DNA of 64,000 bases, taken from the NCBI GenBank assembly GCA_012522855.1, contig JAAYJQ010000029.1, forward strand, positions 1 to 64,000, given 5' to 3'. Both the position numbers and the translations under genes were made by a program. This DNA is from Bacteroidales bacterium (GTDB taxonomy: Bacteria; Bacteroidota; Bacteroidia; Bacteroidales; UBA932). This document shows, piece by piece, positions 32,749 through 41,750 of the stretch (position 1 is the first letter of the stretch; each line of letters starts with the position of its first letter). The notes below the pieces were generated by a model that saw nothing but the letters and a program-made list of their open reading frames with translations, was not told where the DNA came from and ran no database searches.

Positions 32749-34083
32749 ATGGCACAAGTAGTTATCATGCCCAAACAAGGGCAATCCGTTGAAAGTTGTA
32801 TCGTGACCGAATTCAAGAAAAAAGTCGGAGATAAGGTTGCAGTCGGAGATATTCTCTTCAGTTATGAAACCGACAAGGCTTCGTTTGATGAAGAAGCTAC
32901 GGTTGAAGGAACGGTACTGGCCATATTCTTCAAGGAGAATGATGAAATTCCCGTCCTGACCAATGTCATGGTGATCGGGAACCCCGGGGAGTCGTTCGCT
33001 GAATTCGCGCCTTCGAGGGCAGCGTCCGAAGTTTCCGCGGAACCTGCTGCTGATGCGGAGGTCGCTCCTGCGCCTGTTGACCGGGAAGCAGTGTCGTACG
33101 GGCCTGTCGTGGAGGGAGCTCCCGTTTCACCCAGGGCCCGTCGGCTGGCGGCGGAGAAAGGGGTCGATACCCGGCAGTTGGCCGGCTCCGGCCCGTACGG
33201 CCGCATCATCGAGAGGGATGTAATCGCTGCGGATGGAGGGCCGAAGACCGGACTCGCGAAGGCTGTAGCGGCTCAAGGAGGCATGTATGCTCCTGCGCGG
33301 GGCTCCGGCCTTGCCGGCATGGTGAAGGCCTCCGACCTCAAGGTATGCGAGCCGAACCATAGCGAACTTCCAGGGGAAGGAGAGGAGTTTACCGTCGAGA
33401 AGATGTCGAACATGCGGAAACTCATTTCAAAGTCCATGTACAATTCCCTGCAGAATTCCGCGCAGCTCACGCACATGCTCGGCGCGGATGCCCGCAGGAT
33501 CATGGCGCTCCGGAAGAAGGCCAAGAAAGCGTTCGAGGAAGGGGAGATCGAGGCGAACATCACCATCAACGATTTCGTATGCTATGCTGTGATCCAAGTG
33601 CTCAAACGCTTCCCGAAAGTCAATTCCCATTGCATCGGGGATTCATTGCGTCTCTTCCGCCCCGTCCATCTCGGACTGGCCGTCGATACGGAAAGGGGAC
33701 TGATGGTCCCGGCCTGTCGGCACGCCGGCGATCTGAGTCTGGTCGCATTGAGCAAGAACCTCAAGAAACTGGCGGACGATTGCAAGAAGGGATCCGTCAA
33801 TCCCGACCTGCTTTCCAGCGAAGCATCTTCCTTTACGGTGTCCAATTTGGGAGGATACGGGGTAGAATGGTTCACTCCGATCATCAATGTTCCGCAGAGT
33901 GCCATTCTGGGTGTGGGAACCATCGTTTCCCGTCCCAAGGACCTTGGAACCGGCGTCTACGCATTCGTTCCGTATCTGGGCTTGTCTCTGACCTATGATC
34001 ATCGCTCCATCGATGGCGGTGAAGCGACCCGCTTCCTGAAGGCGGTTGCCGAAGAAATCGAAAAACTGGATGTTGAATTCTGA
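32749..34083 (+). CDS. 2-oxoacid dehydrogenase E2 (dihydrolipoamide acyltransferase)
   Basis: 444 residues. The N-terminal lipoyl domain carries the lipoylation motif YETDKASFD (Lys43). An Ala/Pro/Glu-rich linker (about 85-120) leads to a peripheral-subunit-binding domain (SPRARRLAAEKGVDTRQLAG, about 127-160) and the catalytic acyltransferase domain. The last has the active-site string YDHRSIDGGEATRFL near the C-terminus. Core of a pyruvate-type dehydrogenase complex: transfers the acyl group to CoA. First of four plus-strand genes (E2, E3, fused E1, medium-chain dehydrogenase). Substrate (pyruvate, branched-chain 2-oxoacid or acetoin) cannot be fixed from sequence. Confidence 0.92.
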   Translation: MAQVVIMPKQGQSVESCIVTEFKKKVGDKVAVGDILFSYETDKASFDEEATVEGTVLAIFFKENDEIPVLTNVMVIGNPGESFAEFAPSRAASEVSAEPAADAEVAPAPVDREAVSYGPVVEGAPVSPRARRLAAEKGVDTRQLAGSGPYGRIIERDVIAADGGPKTGLAKAVAAQGGMYAPARGSGLAGMVKASDLKVCEPNHSELPGEGEEFTVEKMSNMRKLISKSMYNSLQNSAQLTHMLGADARRIMALRKKAKKAFEEGEIEANITINDFVCYAVIQVLKRFPKVNSHCIGDSLRLFRPVHLGLAVDTERGLMVPACRHAGDLSLVALSKNLKKLADDCKKGSVNPDLLSSEASSFTVSNLGGYGVEWFTPIINVPQSAILGVGTIVSRPKDLGTGVYAFVPYLGLSLTYDHRSIDGGEATRFLKAVAEEIEKLDVEF

Positions 34084-34099
34084 CAATAGCATAAGTATC

Positions 34100-35479
34100 A
34101 TGTACGATTTAGCGATCATCGGCGGTGGCCCCGGTGGCTATGTGGCCGCGGAAAGAGCCGGCGCCGCCGGACTCAAAGTTGTCCTGTTCGAGAAAAGAGC
34201 GCTTGGCGGGGTCTGCCTCAATGAGGGCTGCATTCCGACCAAAACGCTTCTCTACAGCGCGAAAATCTACCATTACGCATTGACCGGAGACCATTACGGC
34301 GTCTATGCAAAGGATCCTTCCTTCGAATACGGCAAAATCATCTCCCGCAAGAACAAGGTGGTACGCAAACTAGTCGCCGGTGTCAAAGCCGCCATGAAGG
34401 CCAATCAGGTTGAAGTGGTTCAATCGGAAGCCTTCATTGAAGGACGCGATGCCGAAGGCATCAGAATCAAGGCGGTGGATCAGGAATATGTTTCCCGGAA
34501 TCTGCTCATCTGCACGGGTTCCGAGGCGGCGGTGCCTCCCTTTCCGGGACTCGCGGAAGCCGGAGACATAATTGTTACCAACCGCGAAATCCTCTCCCTG
34601 GAAGAACAACCGAAGGAAATCGTCATCATTGGAGGAGGCGTCATCGGAATGGAATTCGCTTCTTTCTTCAACACCCTCGGCACGAAGGTGACGGTCGTGG
34701 AAATGCTTCCGAAGATTCTTGGTCCGCTGGACGACGAAATCAGCGCGCTGCTCCAAAAGATCTATGCCAAGCGCGGCATCGAATTCTGCCTGCGCTGCAA
34801 AGTCACCGGAATCGAAGGCAACCAGGTGGTCTACGAAGATCCCGACGGCAAGACTTGCAAGGTGGCCGGCGACAAGATCCTGGTCTCCGTGGGCCGAAAG
34901 GCCAGCCTCACCGGCTTCGGGGCGGAAAATCTCGGGCTGGCGTACCTGGAGAACAAGGCCGGACGTCCGGTCGGCATCCGGGTCGACGAACAGATGCGCA
35001 CGAATGTGCCGAATGTCTATGCCGCTGGCGATGTCACGGGCTTTTCGATGCTTGCCCACACGGCCAGCCGAGAAGGCGAAGTGGCGGTCAACCATATTCT
35101 CGGAAAACCGGACCGCATGCGCTATGAAGCGATCCCCGGTGTCGTGTACACGAATCCCGAAGTCGCCGGCGTGGGTCTGACGGAAGAACAGGCCCGGGAA
35201 TCCGGCAAAGAATTCGAGGTGATCAAACTTCCGATGGCTTATTCCGGACGCTTCGTCGCCGAAAACGAAGGCGGCGAAGGCCTCTGCAAGTTGATCGTGG
35301 GCAAGAAACATCATGAGGTACTCGGCGTCCACCTGCTGGGCAACCCTTGTTCGGAGATCATCCACAGCGCCTGCATCGCTATCGAAACCGAGATGACCGT
35401 GGAACAGCTCAAGGAAGTGGTCTTCCCGCATCCGACGGTCTCCGAAATCATCAAAGAAACTGTATTCACTCTCAAATAA
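34100..35479 (+). CDS. lpdA: Dihydrolipoamide dehydrogenase (E3)
   Basis: 459 residues from ATG 34100, where the FAD-binding motif begins (MYDLAIIGGGPGGYVAAERA); an open frame from 34046 overlaps E2 and lacks homology. The redox-active disulfide is in GGVCLNEGCIPTKTLL, the NAD-binding Rossmann motif in IVIIGGGVIGMEFASFF, and the dimer-interface His-Glu near HPTVSEIIKE. Reoxidises dihydrolipoyl groups on E2. Starts 16 nt after E2. Confidence 0.95.
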   Translation: MYDLAIIGGGPGGYVAAERAGAAGLKVVLFEKRALGGVCLNEGCIPTKTLLYSAKIYHYALTGDHYGVYAKDPSFEYGKIISRKNKVVRKLVAGVKAAMKANQVEVVQSEAFIEGRDAEGIRIKAVDQEYVSRNLLICTGSEAAVPPFPGLAEAGDIIVTNREILSLEEQPKEIVIIGGGVIGMEFASFFNTLGTKVTVVEMLPKILGPLDDEISALLQKIYAKRGIEFCLRCKVTGIEGNQVVYEDPDGKTCKVAGDKILVSVGRKASLTGFGAENLGLAYLENKAGRPVGIRVDEQMRTNVPNVYAAGDVTGFSMLAHTASREGEVAVNHILGKPDRMRYEAIPGVVYTNPEVAGVGLTEEQARESGKEFEVIKLPMAYSGRFVAENEGGEGLCKLIVGKKHHEVLGVHLLGNPCSEIIHSACIAIETEMTVEQLKEVVFPHPTVSEIIKETVFTLK

Positions 35480-35494
35480 CAAGCCTGACATACC

Positions 35495-37981
35495 ATGCCG
35501 AAATCACTTTACATCGATCCCCAAGAAACCCTGCGCCCGAAGGAGCGCGTACTCAAGCTCCCCGAGATTCCCGTGATGCAGTACAAGAAAACAATCCGGG
35601 ATGAACTCGAAGAAGGACGCTTTTCTGAAGAAGACCTCTTGCGTATCTATCGCGACATGTGCTATATCCGCGAGTTTGAAACCATGCTCAACCTCGTGAA
35701 GACGACCGGGGGCTACAACGGTGTCCCCTACAACAATCCGGGCCCTGCTCATTTGTCCGCTGGCCAGGAGGCCGCTGCGGTCGGGATGGCCTATGCCCTG
35801 GACACCGACGACTTTATCTTCGGCTCCCACCGTTCCCACGGAGAAATTCTGGCCAAGGGATTGCGTTCCATCCAGATTCTTCCCGATCAAGATTTGCTGA
35901 AAATCATGGAAGCGTTCTGGGGAGGCGCGACCCTGAATGTCGCGAAGAAAGCCTATGACGGAAATGACGCCAAAGAACTCGGAATCCGCTTCCTCCTGTA
36001 TGGAGCCATGGCGGAGATCTTCGCCCGCTCGACCGGTTTCAACAAGGGGCTCGGCGGTTCGATGCACGCCTTCTTCACCCCGTTCGGCATTTATCCGAAC
36101 AATGCGATTGTCGGTGGTTCCGGCTCCATCGCCGTGGGGGCGGCCCTCTACAAGAAAGTCAACCGGAAGAAAGGTATCGTGGTCGCCAACATCGGGGATG
36201 GGGCCATGGCCCGCGGACCCGTGCTGGAAGGGATGACTTTCGCTTCCATGGATCAGTTCAACACCCTCTGGGAAGGCGACATGAAAGGCGGACTTCCCAT
36301 TCTTTTCAATGTAATGAACAACCAGTACGCGATGGGCGGACAGACGAGGGGCGAGACCATGGGATACACGTTCCCGGCCCGTCTCGGAGCAGGTTTCAAA
36401 CCGGATGCGATGAACGCGGAACGAGTGGATGGCTACAATCCGTTGGCGGTCATCGATGCTTTCTACCGCAAAAAGGCGTACCTGTTGGAGAAAAAAGGAC
36501 CGGCTCTGCTGGATGTGCTGACCTACCGTTACAGTGGTCACTCGCCCAGCGACCAGTCTTCCTACCGCACCAAAGAGGAAATCGAAGCCTGGGAGCGGGA
36601 AGACTGCATCCTCGTCTTCGCCGAAAAACTCAAGAAGGCCGGGGTAGCCGATCAGCCGAAACTGGATGCGATCCGCAAGGAAATCAACGGCAACATCTTC
36701 GCCTGCTATCAGTTGGCTATCGACGATACTCTTTCCCCCCGCATGGATCTGACCAAGGACAATGAAGCGCTGGGAGACATGATGTTCTCCAATCAGAGTG
36801 TCGATACCATGGCGCCCGGCGTTCAGCCGGAAGTGAACATGCCGCTGGAAGAGAATCCCCGCGTAAAGCAGATCGCCGGCAAGGAACGCTTCCATCTCGA
36901 CAAGGAAGGGAAGCCGGTCAGCAAGATGAAGACCTACAACATCCGCGACGGAATCTTCGAGGCAATCATCGACCGGTTCTACAAGGATGCTTCCCTCATT
37001 GCCTACGGTGAGGAAAACCGGGAATGGGGAGGCGCTTTCGCGGTTTACCGGGGTTTGACCGAAGCCCTTCCTTTCCACCGTCTATTCAATACCCCCATCG
37101 CCGAAGCGGCCATCGTCGGCACCTCCATCGGCTATGCGATGTGCGGAGGCCGCGTCATTCCCGAAATCATGTACTGCGACTTCCTCGGCTGCTGCGGGGA
37201 CGAGGTGTTCAATCAGCTCCCGAAATGGCAGGCCATGTCCGGCAATATTCTTAAGATGCCGGTGGTGGTACGTGTTTCCGTAGGGTCCAAGTATGGGGCG
37301 CAGCATTCCCAGGACTGGACTTCCCTCTGTACCCACATCCCGGGCTTGAAGGTCTGCTTCCCGGCGACTCCGTATGATGCCAAGGGTCTGATGAATGCCG
37401 CCCTTCAGGGAACCGATCCCGTGGTGTTTTTCGAGAGCCAGCGGATCTACGACAAGGGCGAGATGTTCCACGAAGGCGGGGTTCCGGTTGGCTATTATGA
37501 AATTCCGCTCGGCGAACCGGATGTCAAGCGGGTCGGTAAGGACGTTACCTTCCTGACCATCGGGGCGACCCTGTACCGGGCGCTTGAGGCGGCGGATAAA
37601 TTAAAGGAGCGGTACGGAATGGAAGCGGAGGTCATCGATGCCCGCTCTCTGGTTCCGTTCAACTACGAAAAGGTGCTGGCTTCCGTTAAGAAGACGGGTC
37701 GTATCATCATCGCCGGTGATGCGTGCGCCCGCGGCTCGTATCTGAACGATCTCGCCGCCAACATCACCGAGATGGCTTTCGACGATCTGGATGCGGCTCC
37801 GGTCGTGCTGGGTTCACGGAACTGGATCACCCCCAGCCATGAGTTGGAGGATGCCTTTTTCCCGCAGCCCGACTGGTTCCTGGATGCGATCAACGAGAAG
37901 ATGGTTCCCCTTAAGGATTACGTGCCCGTCAGCAACCAGACCAGCATGCAGCAACTCCTCCGTTCCAAGAAGGGTGTCTGA
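35495..37981 (+). CDS. Fused 2-oxoacid dehydrogenase E1 (alpha-beta)
   Basis: 828 residues. The N-half (about 45-400) is E1-alpha: YIREFETMLN, GPAHLSAGQEAAAVGMAYAL, the ThDP motif GDGAMARGPVLEGM ... NNQYAMGG, and RYSGHSPSDQSSYRT. A linker (about 415-480) leads to an E1-beta half (about 485-815) with GEENREWGGAFAVYRGL, FNTPIAEAAIVGTSIGYAMC and GSKYGAQHSQDW. The separate chains usually total about 680 residues, so this fusion is long for its type. ThDP-dependent decarboxylation of the 2-oxoacid and reductive acylation of E2. 15 nt after lpdA. Confidence 0.9.
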   Translation: MPKSLYIDPQETLRPKERVLKLPEIPVMQYKKTIRDELEEGRFSEEDLLRIYRDMCYIREFETMLNLVKTTGGYNGVPYNNPGPAHLSAGQEAAAVGMAYALDTDDFIFGSHRSHGEILAKGLRSIQILPDQDLLKIMEAFWGGATLNVAKKAYDGNDAKELGIRFLLYGAMAEIFARSTGFNKGLGGSMHAFFTPFGIYPNNAIVGGSGSIAVGAALYKKVNRKKGIVVANIGDGAMARGPVLEGMTFASMDQFNTLWEGDMKGGLPILFNVMNNQYAMGGQTRGETMGYTFPARLGAGFKPDAMNAERVDGYNPLAVIDAFYRKKAYLLEKKGPALLDVLTYRYSGHSPSDQSSYRTKEEIEAWEREDCILVFAEKLKKAGVADQPKLDAIRKEINGNIFACYQLAIDDTLSPRMDLTKDNEALGDMMFSNQSVDTMAPGVQPEVNMPLEENPRVKQIAGKERFHLDKEGKPVSKMKTYNIRDGIFEAIIDRFYKDASLIAYGEENREWGGAFAVYRGLTEALPFHRLFNTPIAEAAIVGTSIGYAMCGGRVIPEIMYCDFLGCCGDEVFNQLPKWQAMSGNILKMPVVVRVSVGSKYGAQHSQDWTSLCTHIPGLKVCFPATPYDAKGLMNAALQGTDPVVFFESQRIYDKGEMFHEGGVPVGYYEIPLGEPDVKRVGKDVTFLTIGATLYRALEAADKLKERYGMEAEVIDARSLVPFNYEKVLASVKKTGRIIIAGDACARGSYLNDLAANITEMAFDDLDAAPVVLGSRNWITPSHELEDAFFPQPDWFLDAINEKMVPLKDYVPVSNQTSMQQLLRSKKGV

Positions 37982-38004
37982 TTGTTCTATAAATATTCAA
38001 TGCA

Positions 38005-39279
38005 ATGAAAACAAAAGCAGTACGTATCTACGGCAAAGCAGACCTGCGTCTGGAAGAGTTCGAACTACCCCCCATGCGGGACGATGAGATCCTCGCGGAA
38101 GTAGTCTGCGACAGCATCTGCATGTCCTCCTACAAGGTGGCTTTGGAGGGAGCCGATCACAAGCGTGTTCCGAAGGACATCGCGGAAAATCCGACCATCC
38201 TCGGCCATGAATTCGCCGGACGGATCCTCGAAGTTGGCAGCAAATGGCAGCACCGGTTCAAGAAGGGGGACAAGTTTTCCATTCAACCCGCGCTTAATTA
38301 TGAGGCAGGCCCCGCGGGACTTCTGTCTGCCCCGGGCTATTCCTACCGGTACGTAGGAGGGAATGCCACTTACATCATCATTCCGAATGAGGTGATGGAG
38401 TTAGGCTGCCTGCTTCCTTTCCATGCGGAAGGATTTTATCCTGCCTCGCTCAGCGAACCGCTGTCCTGCGTGATCGGGGCCATACATGCCTGCTACCACA
38501 CGACTCCGGGTTCCTATGTCCACATGATGGACATCAAGGAAGGCGGGAAGATGGCGCTGCTGGCCGGCGTGGGTCCGATGGGACTCGCGATGATCAACTA
38601 CGTCCTCCATCGGGAGGACCGGCGCCCGTCCCTCTTTGTTGTGACAGACATTGACCAGGCTCGGCTTGATCGCGCCGCTTCCCTTTATACGAAGGAATTC
38701 GCGGCTTCTCGCGGCATCGATCTCCGCTACATCAACACCGGATTCCTGGAGAATCCCGCGCGGACGCTGCGGGAGATCTCCGGAGGCACCGGCTATGACG
38801 AAGTGGTGGTGATGGCTCCTGTCCGGGCTGTGGTGGAGCAGGGGGACGATATCCTCGGTCACGACGGATGTCTGAACTTCTTTTCCGGTCCCCGGGAAGC
38901 GGACTTCAAGGCGCTCTTCAATTTTTACAACGTCCACTACGCCTCCACCCACGTCGTGGGCACCAGTGGCGGGAACACGGACGATATGAAGGAAGCTTTG
39001 GACTTGATGGCCAAAGGGATGGATCCCGCCGGTCTCATTACGCACATCGGCGGTCTGAACGCTGTCCCGGAGACGACGATCAACCTTCCCCGGATCCCCG
39101 GCGGAAAGAAGCTCGTCTACACGCATGTGGAGATGCCGCTTACCGCCATCGCTGATTTCGCGGAAAAGGGCAAGACCCATCCGGTCTATGCTGAACTCGA
39201 CCGGCTCTGCAAGGCTCACAACGGGCTCTGGAACGTGGAGGCGGAAGAATATCTCCTCTCTCACGCTGCGGAATTGTAG
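38005..39279 (+). CDS. Zinc-type medium-chain dehydrogenase (sorbose-1-phosphate reductase-like)
   Basis: 424 residues. GroES-like N-domain with TILGHEFAGRILEVGSKW and the structural/catalytic EP in SLSEPLSCVIGA. Rossmann domain with MALLAGVGPMGLAMINYVLH and VVTDIDQARLDRAASLY. The usual catalytic cysteine region reads VCDSICMSSYK, with serine where many family members have aspartate. The long insert and overall layout recall L-sorbose-1-phosphate reductase (SorE)-like proteins. Adjacent to and co-directional with the E1-E2-E3 genes; a metabolic link is possible but unproven. The stop abuts the convergent lplA stop. Confidence 0.75.
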   Translation: MKTKAVRIYGKADLRLEEFELPPMRDDEILAEVVCDSICMSSYKVALEGADHKRVPKDIAENPTILGHEFAGRILEVGSKWQHRFKKGDKFSIQPALNYEAGPAGLLSAPGYSYRYVGGNATYIIIPNEVMELGCLLPFHAEGFYPASLSEPLSCVIGAIHACYHTTPGSYVHMMDIKEGGKMALLAGVGPMGLAMINYVLHREDRRPSLFVVTDIDQARLDRAASLYTKEFAASRGIDLRYINTGFLENPARTLREISGGTGYDEVVVMAPVRAVVEQGDDILGHDGCLNFFSGPREADFKALFNFYNVHYASTHVVGTSGGNTDDMKEALDLMAKGMDPAGLITHIGGLNAVPETTINLPRIPGGKKLVYTHVEMPLTAIADFAEKGKTHPVYAELDRLCKAHNGLWNVEAEEYLLSHAAEL

Positions 39280-40233
39280 TTAGCGGACGATCAGCCGGGC
39301 AAGCTGCCCGGAATCGATTCCTTCGAAATATCGGGAGACATCCTCTTCGCGGAGTTTCGCGGCGAGGATGTCTTTTTCATACCGCAACCCGACGAGGCGT
39401 TTCTCCAAGATTTTGGTGGAAAGATCTCCCAGGAAGTCCCCGCCGAATACGATCTCCGAGATCAGTCCGCGATCCACGCGAACATGCACTTCCACCGTTC
39501 CGCAGGCGAATTTTTCCTTTGCAGAAAAATCGGCCTCATGCGAGTGGCCGTAAATCCATTCCCAAGTGGAAAATTTCTCCCGGGCGATTTTCCGCACCTC
39601 ATCAAGCTGATCCTCGGAAAGTCGGATCTCCGCATCGCCAGCTGAAAGCAGTTCCTGCAGTTTAGCCTGCAGCTCGTCCAATGACGAGAATCCGGGAAGA
39701 TATTCTTTGAGATTGGCGACGTGGGAACGCACCGATGCGATGCCTTTGGCATTCATTTTTGAGTTCGGGGTGTCGAGCGCGCGGGAAAGGGTTTCCAAAT
39801 CTACGTCGTACATCAGGGTCCCGTGCACGATTTCCCGGTCTTGCCGGACCCTCCGGGCATAGCCGGAGATCTTCCGGCCTTCCACGAAGATGTCGTTGCG
39901 GCCGGTCAGTTCCGCGGGAACACCGAGGCTGCGGAGCGCCTCCACCATCGGTTGCGGGCCGACCTGCTTCCCGATGATCGTGTAGTTCATGTTCTGCAGG
40001 TCGTGATAGACCGCCCCTCCTCCGGTGACTCTGCGCGCCAGAATGATGCCGTGCCGGTCGAGGTAGTCCAGATTGACCTCGCTGTAGGCGTTCTGGTTGA
40101 GGCCGATGATCACGGCGGGACGGTTGCGCCAGAGATAGAAAAAAGGTTCATCCGACGAGACCTGCTCCAAACAGTACTCGTCGAGAGACATATTGAAATG
40201 GGGATCGGTAGATGAATTGATCAGGTATTTCAT
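39280..40233 (-). CDS. lplA: Lipoate-protein ligase
   Basis: 317 residues from ATG 40233 (MKYLINSSTDPHFNMSLDEY), which overlaps the upstream esterase stop as ATGA; a longer open frame from 40365 lies inside that gene. Family motifs include FFYLWRNRPAVIIGLNQNAY, ARRVTGGGAVYHDLQNMNYT (lipoate/ATP-binding RRxTGGGAVYHD), and KISGYARRV. The C-terminal accessory domain is present. Attaches lipoate to E2-type lipoyl domains, so it directly serves the neighbouring dehydrogenase complex, with which it converges. Confidence 0.93.
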   Translation of the reverse strand: MKYLINSSTDPHFNMSLDEYCLEQVSSDEPFFYLWRNRPAVIIGLNQNAYSEVNLDYLDRHGIILARRVTGGGAVYHDLQNMNYTIIGKQVGPQPMVEALRSLGVPAELTGRNDIFVEGRKISGYARRVRQDREIVHGTLMYDVDLETLSRALDTPNSKMNAKGIASVRSHVANLKEYLPGFSSLDELQAKLQELLSAGDAEIRLSEDQLDEVRKIAREKFSTWEWIYGHSHEADFSAKEKFACGTVEVHVRVDRGLISEIVFGGDFLGDLSTKILEKRLVGLRYEKDILAAKLREEDVSRYFEGIDSGQLARLIVR

Positions 40234-40805
40234 CGTAAATTCAATCGATCGACAAGGGGTACGAGATGGGCTTTGAGGGTAGGGTAGTCCGGCAGGTGCG
40301 TCCCGGGGTAGGAAATGCCGCGTCCCGGGTAATGCCGTTCGAATTCTTCTCCGCAGCGAACCCATTCGTCCCGGTCCGCGAACAGGCCGGAGGTCAGTCG
40401 GACTTCCTCCGAGGGCAGCGCCTCGAACTGGCTGCGTTCGAGATCTTCATATTCCCGGCAGATGGTCTCGGTGATGCGGAACGTCTTCGCTCCGTCTGCG
40501 CGCGGCGAGCGGTAGTCTTGGACACCGACCATCGTCCGCAGAAGACGCGAAACGTGGAAATCCGGGTTTACGAGGATCTTGCGCCGCCCGCGGAGTTTCT
40601 GCGCCCAAAATCCCCCCAGGGATAGTCCCACGACGAGATCCGGCCGCTGCTCCCGGCATATTCCTTCCAGCAACCGTAGCGCCCCGGCGGGTTCGATGGG
40701 AACGTCCGGGGCGATTACTTCGCAGGGTTTCAACAAGATTCGCAGGGAATCGGCCATTTTGTAGGTTCCGGAAGAGGCCAGACCGTGGATGAACAGGATT
40801 TTCAT
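40230..40805 (-). CDS. YqiA/YcfP-like alpha/beta-hydrolase
   Basis: 191 residues. N-terminal FIHGLASSGTYKMADSL and nucleophile elbow VVGLSLGGFWAQKL (Ser about 81) with a C-terminal catalytic histidine candidate (GTHLPDY). Size and motifs match the small UPF0227/YqiA esterase group, whose physiological substrates are mostly unknown. Sits between the HAD phosphatase and lplA genes with 4-nt overlaps on both sides, so it is translationally coupled in a three-gene operon. Confidence 0.8.
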   Translation of the reverse strand: MKILFIHGLASSGTYKMADSLRILLKPCEVIAPDVPIEPAGALRLLEGICREQRPDLVVGLSLGGFWAQKLRGRRKILVNPDFHVSRLLRTMVGVQDYRSPRADGAKTFRITETICREYEDLERSQFEALPSEEVRLTSGLFADRDEWVRCGEEFERHYPGRGISYPGTHLPDYPTLKAHLVPLVDRLNLR

Positions 40806-41698
40806 GCCCCATGGCTTTCGAGGAGAAGCTCGCCCAGTTCCCGGATGTCGCGCACGATGAAGTCGGCGGGGAAAAATTCCGGATGCGGGTTGTCGCGGGC
40901 CTCTTCCGCTACTTGCAAGGCGGTTTCAAGGGTGGTTTCCCCGGAAAGAACCAGTACAGTGATGGCTCCTGCATTGTGCCCCATGGCGATGTCGGTGTAG
41001 ATCCGGTCGCCTACCATGGCGATTTCTCCGGCTTCCAGGTCATTCCGCTCCCGAATTCCGTCCAGCATGGTGGGATCCGGCTTGCCGAGGACGATATCCG
41101 GTTTGCGGCCGGAGGCGGCTTCGATGCATCGCTGGAGGGATCCGCAGTCCACCAAAATGGTCCGCTGGTCGGTCGGACAGACCCAGTCGGGGTTGGTGGC
41201 GATGTAGGGGATACCCTGCGCGGCCCACCAGGTCGCGCGGCAGAGGCGGGAATAAGTCAGGGTCATGTCGAAGGCAACCACCAGGGCATCCGGAACATCG
41301 TCCGGATCATCGGCGGTCGCCTCGAAGCCGGCCTGTTCGAATTGGCGGATCATGCTCGGCGTGCCGAGGAAGAACAGCCGCTTCGCTTCCGGATAATGCG
41401 ACTTGAGGTAGTCGATCGCAGCGAGGGAGGTCGTGTACATGTTGCCTGCATCGGCATGGATGCCCATTCCGGAGAGTTTGGAGAGGTAGTCCTCCACCGA
41501 CTTGGTCGGGTTGTTCGTCAGGAAGGAATACCCGATACCCAAGGCTTTCATCGTATTGAGAAAGTCCACAGTATAGGGAAAGAGGTTGCTTCCAAGATAA
41601 ATCGTCCCGTCCATGTCCAGCGCCAGATGCCGTATCTTGCTGAGTTTGGTTTTCTGCTCGGGGGTAAGGCAGGTGTTGTGGTTTTCGGTAAGGTTCAT
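40802..41698 (-). CDS. HAD-IIA family phosphatase (NagD/PGP-like)
   Basis: 298 residues from ATG 41698 (MNLTENHNTCLTPEQ), preferred because a consensus -7 box ends 5 nt upstream; an in-frame ATG at 41728 would lie upstream of that box. HAD motif I is DMDGTIYLGSNLFP, motif II FLTNNPTKSVEDY, and motif IV/K VLGKPDPTMLDGI ... VGDRIYTDIAMG. HAD-IIA enzymes include NagD and glycerol-3-phosphate/phosphoglycolate phosphatases. Divergent from an organophosphate transporter gene, suggesting a phosphorylated C3 compound or sugar as substrate (inference). Confidence 0.88.
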   Translation of the reverse strand: MNLTENHNTCLTPEQKTKLSKIRHLALDMDGTIYLGSNLFPYTVDFLNTMKALGIGYSFLTNNPTKSVEDYLSKLSGMGIHADAGNMYTTSLAAIDYLKSHYPEAKRLFFLGTPSMIRQFEQAGFEATADDPDDVPDALVVAFDMTLTYSRLCRATWWAAQGIPYIATNPDWVCPTDQRTILVDCGSLQRCIEAASGRKPDIVLGKPDPTMLDGIRERNDLEAGEIAMVGDRIYTDIAMGHNAGAITVLVLSGETTLETALQVAEEARDNPHPEFFPADFIVRDIRELGELLLESHGA

Positions 41699-41703
41699 GA
41701 TCG

Positions 41704-41711
41704 CAAAATTA
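41704..41711 (-). promoter_or_regulatory. -7 box (TAATTTTG) of the HAD/esterase/lplA operon
   Basis: CAAAATTA on the plus strand; reads TAATTTTG toward 41698 with only 5 nt before the start codon, suggesting a leaderless mRNA. Confidence 0.5.
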
Positions 41712-41716
41712 ATTAT

Positions 41717-41724
41717 TATATTTG
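41717..41724 (+). promoter_or_regulatory. -7 box (TATATTTG) of the OPA transporter gene
   Basis: Consensus box 26 nt before ATG 41751, nearly overlapping the divergent box at 41704-41711, so the two promoters probably share regulatory space. Confidence 0.6.
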
Positions 41725-41750
41725 TCATTTAGAACACAAATCACCGCATT

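Noticed and set aside
34046..34099. Upstream start for dihydrolipoamide dehydrogenase
   Set aside because: It would overlap the end of E2; the FAD-binding sequence begins right at ATG 34100.
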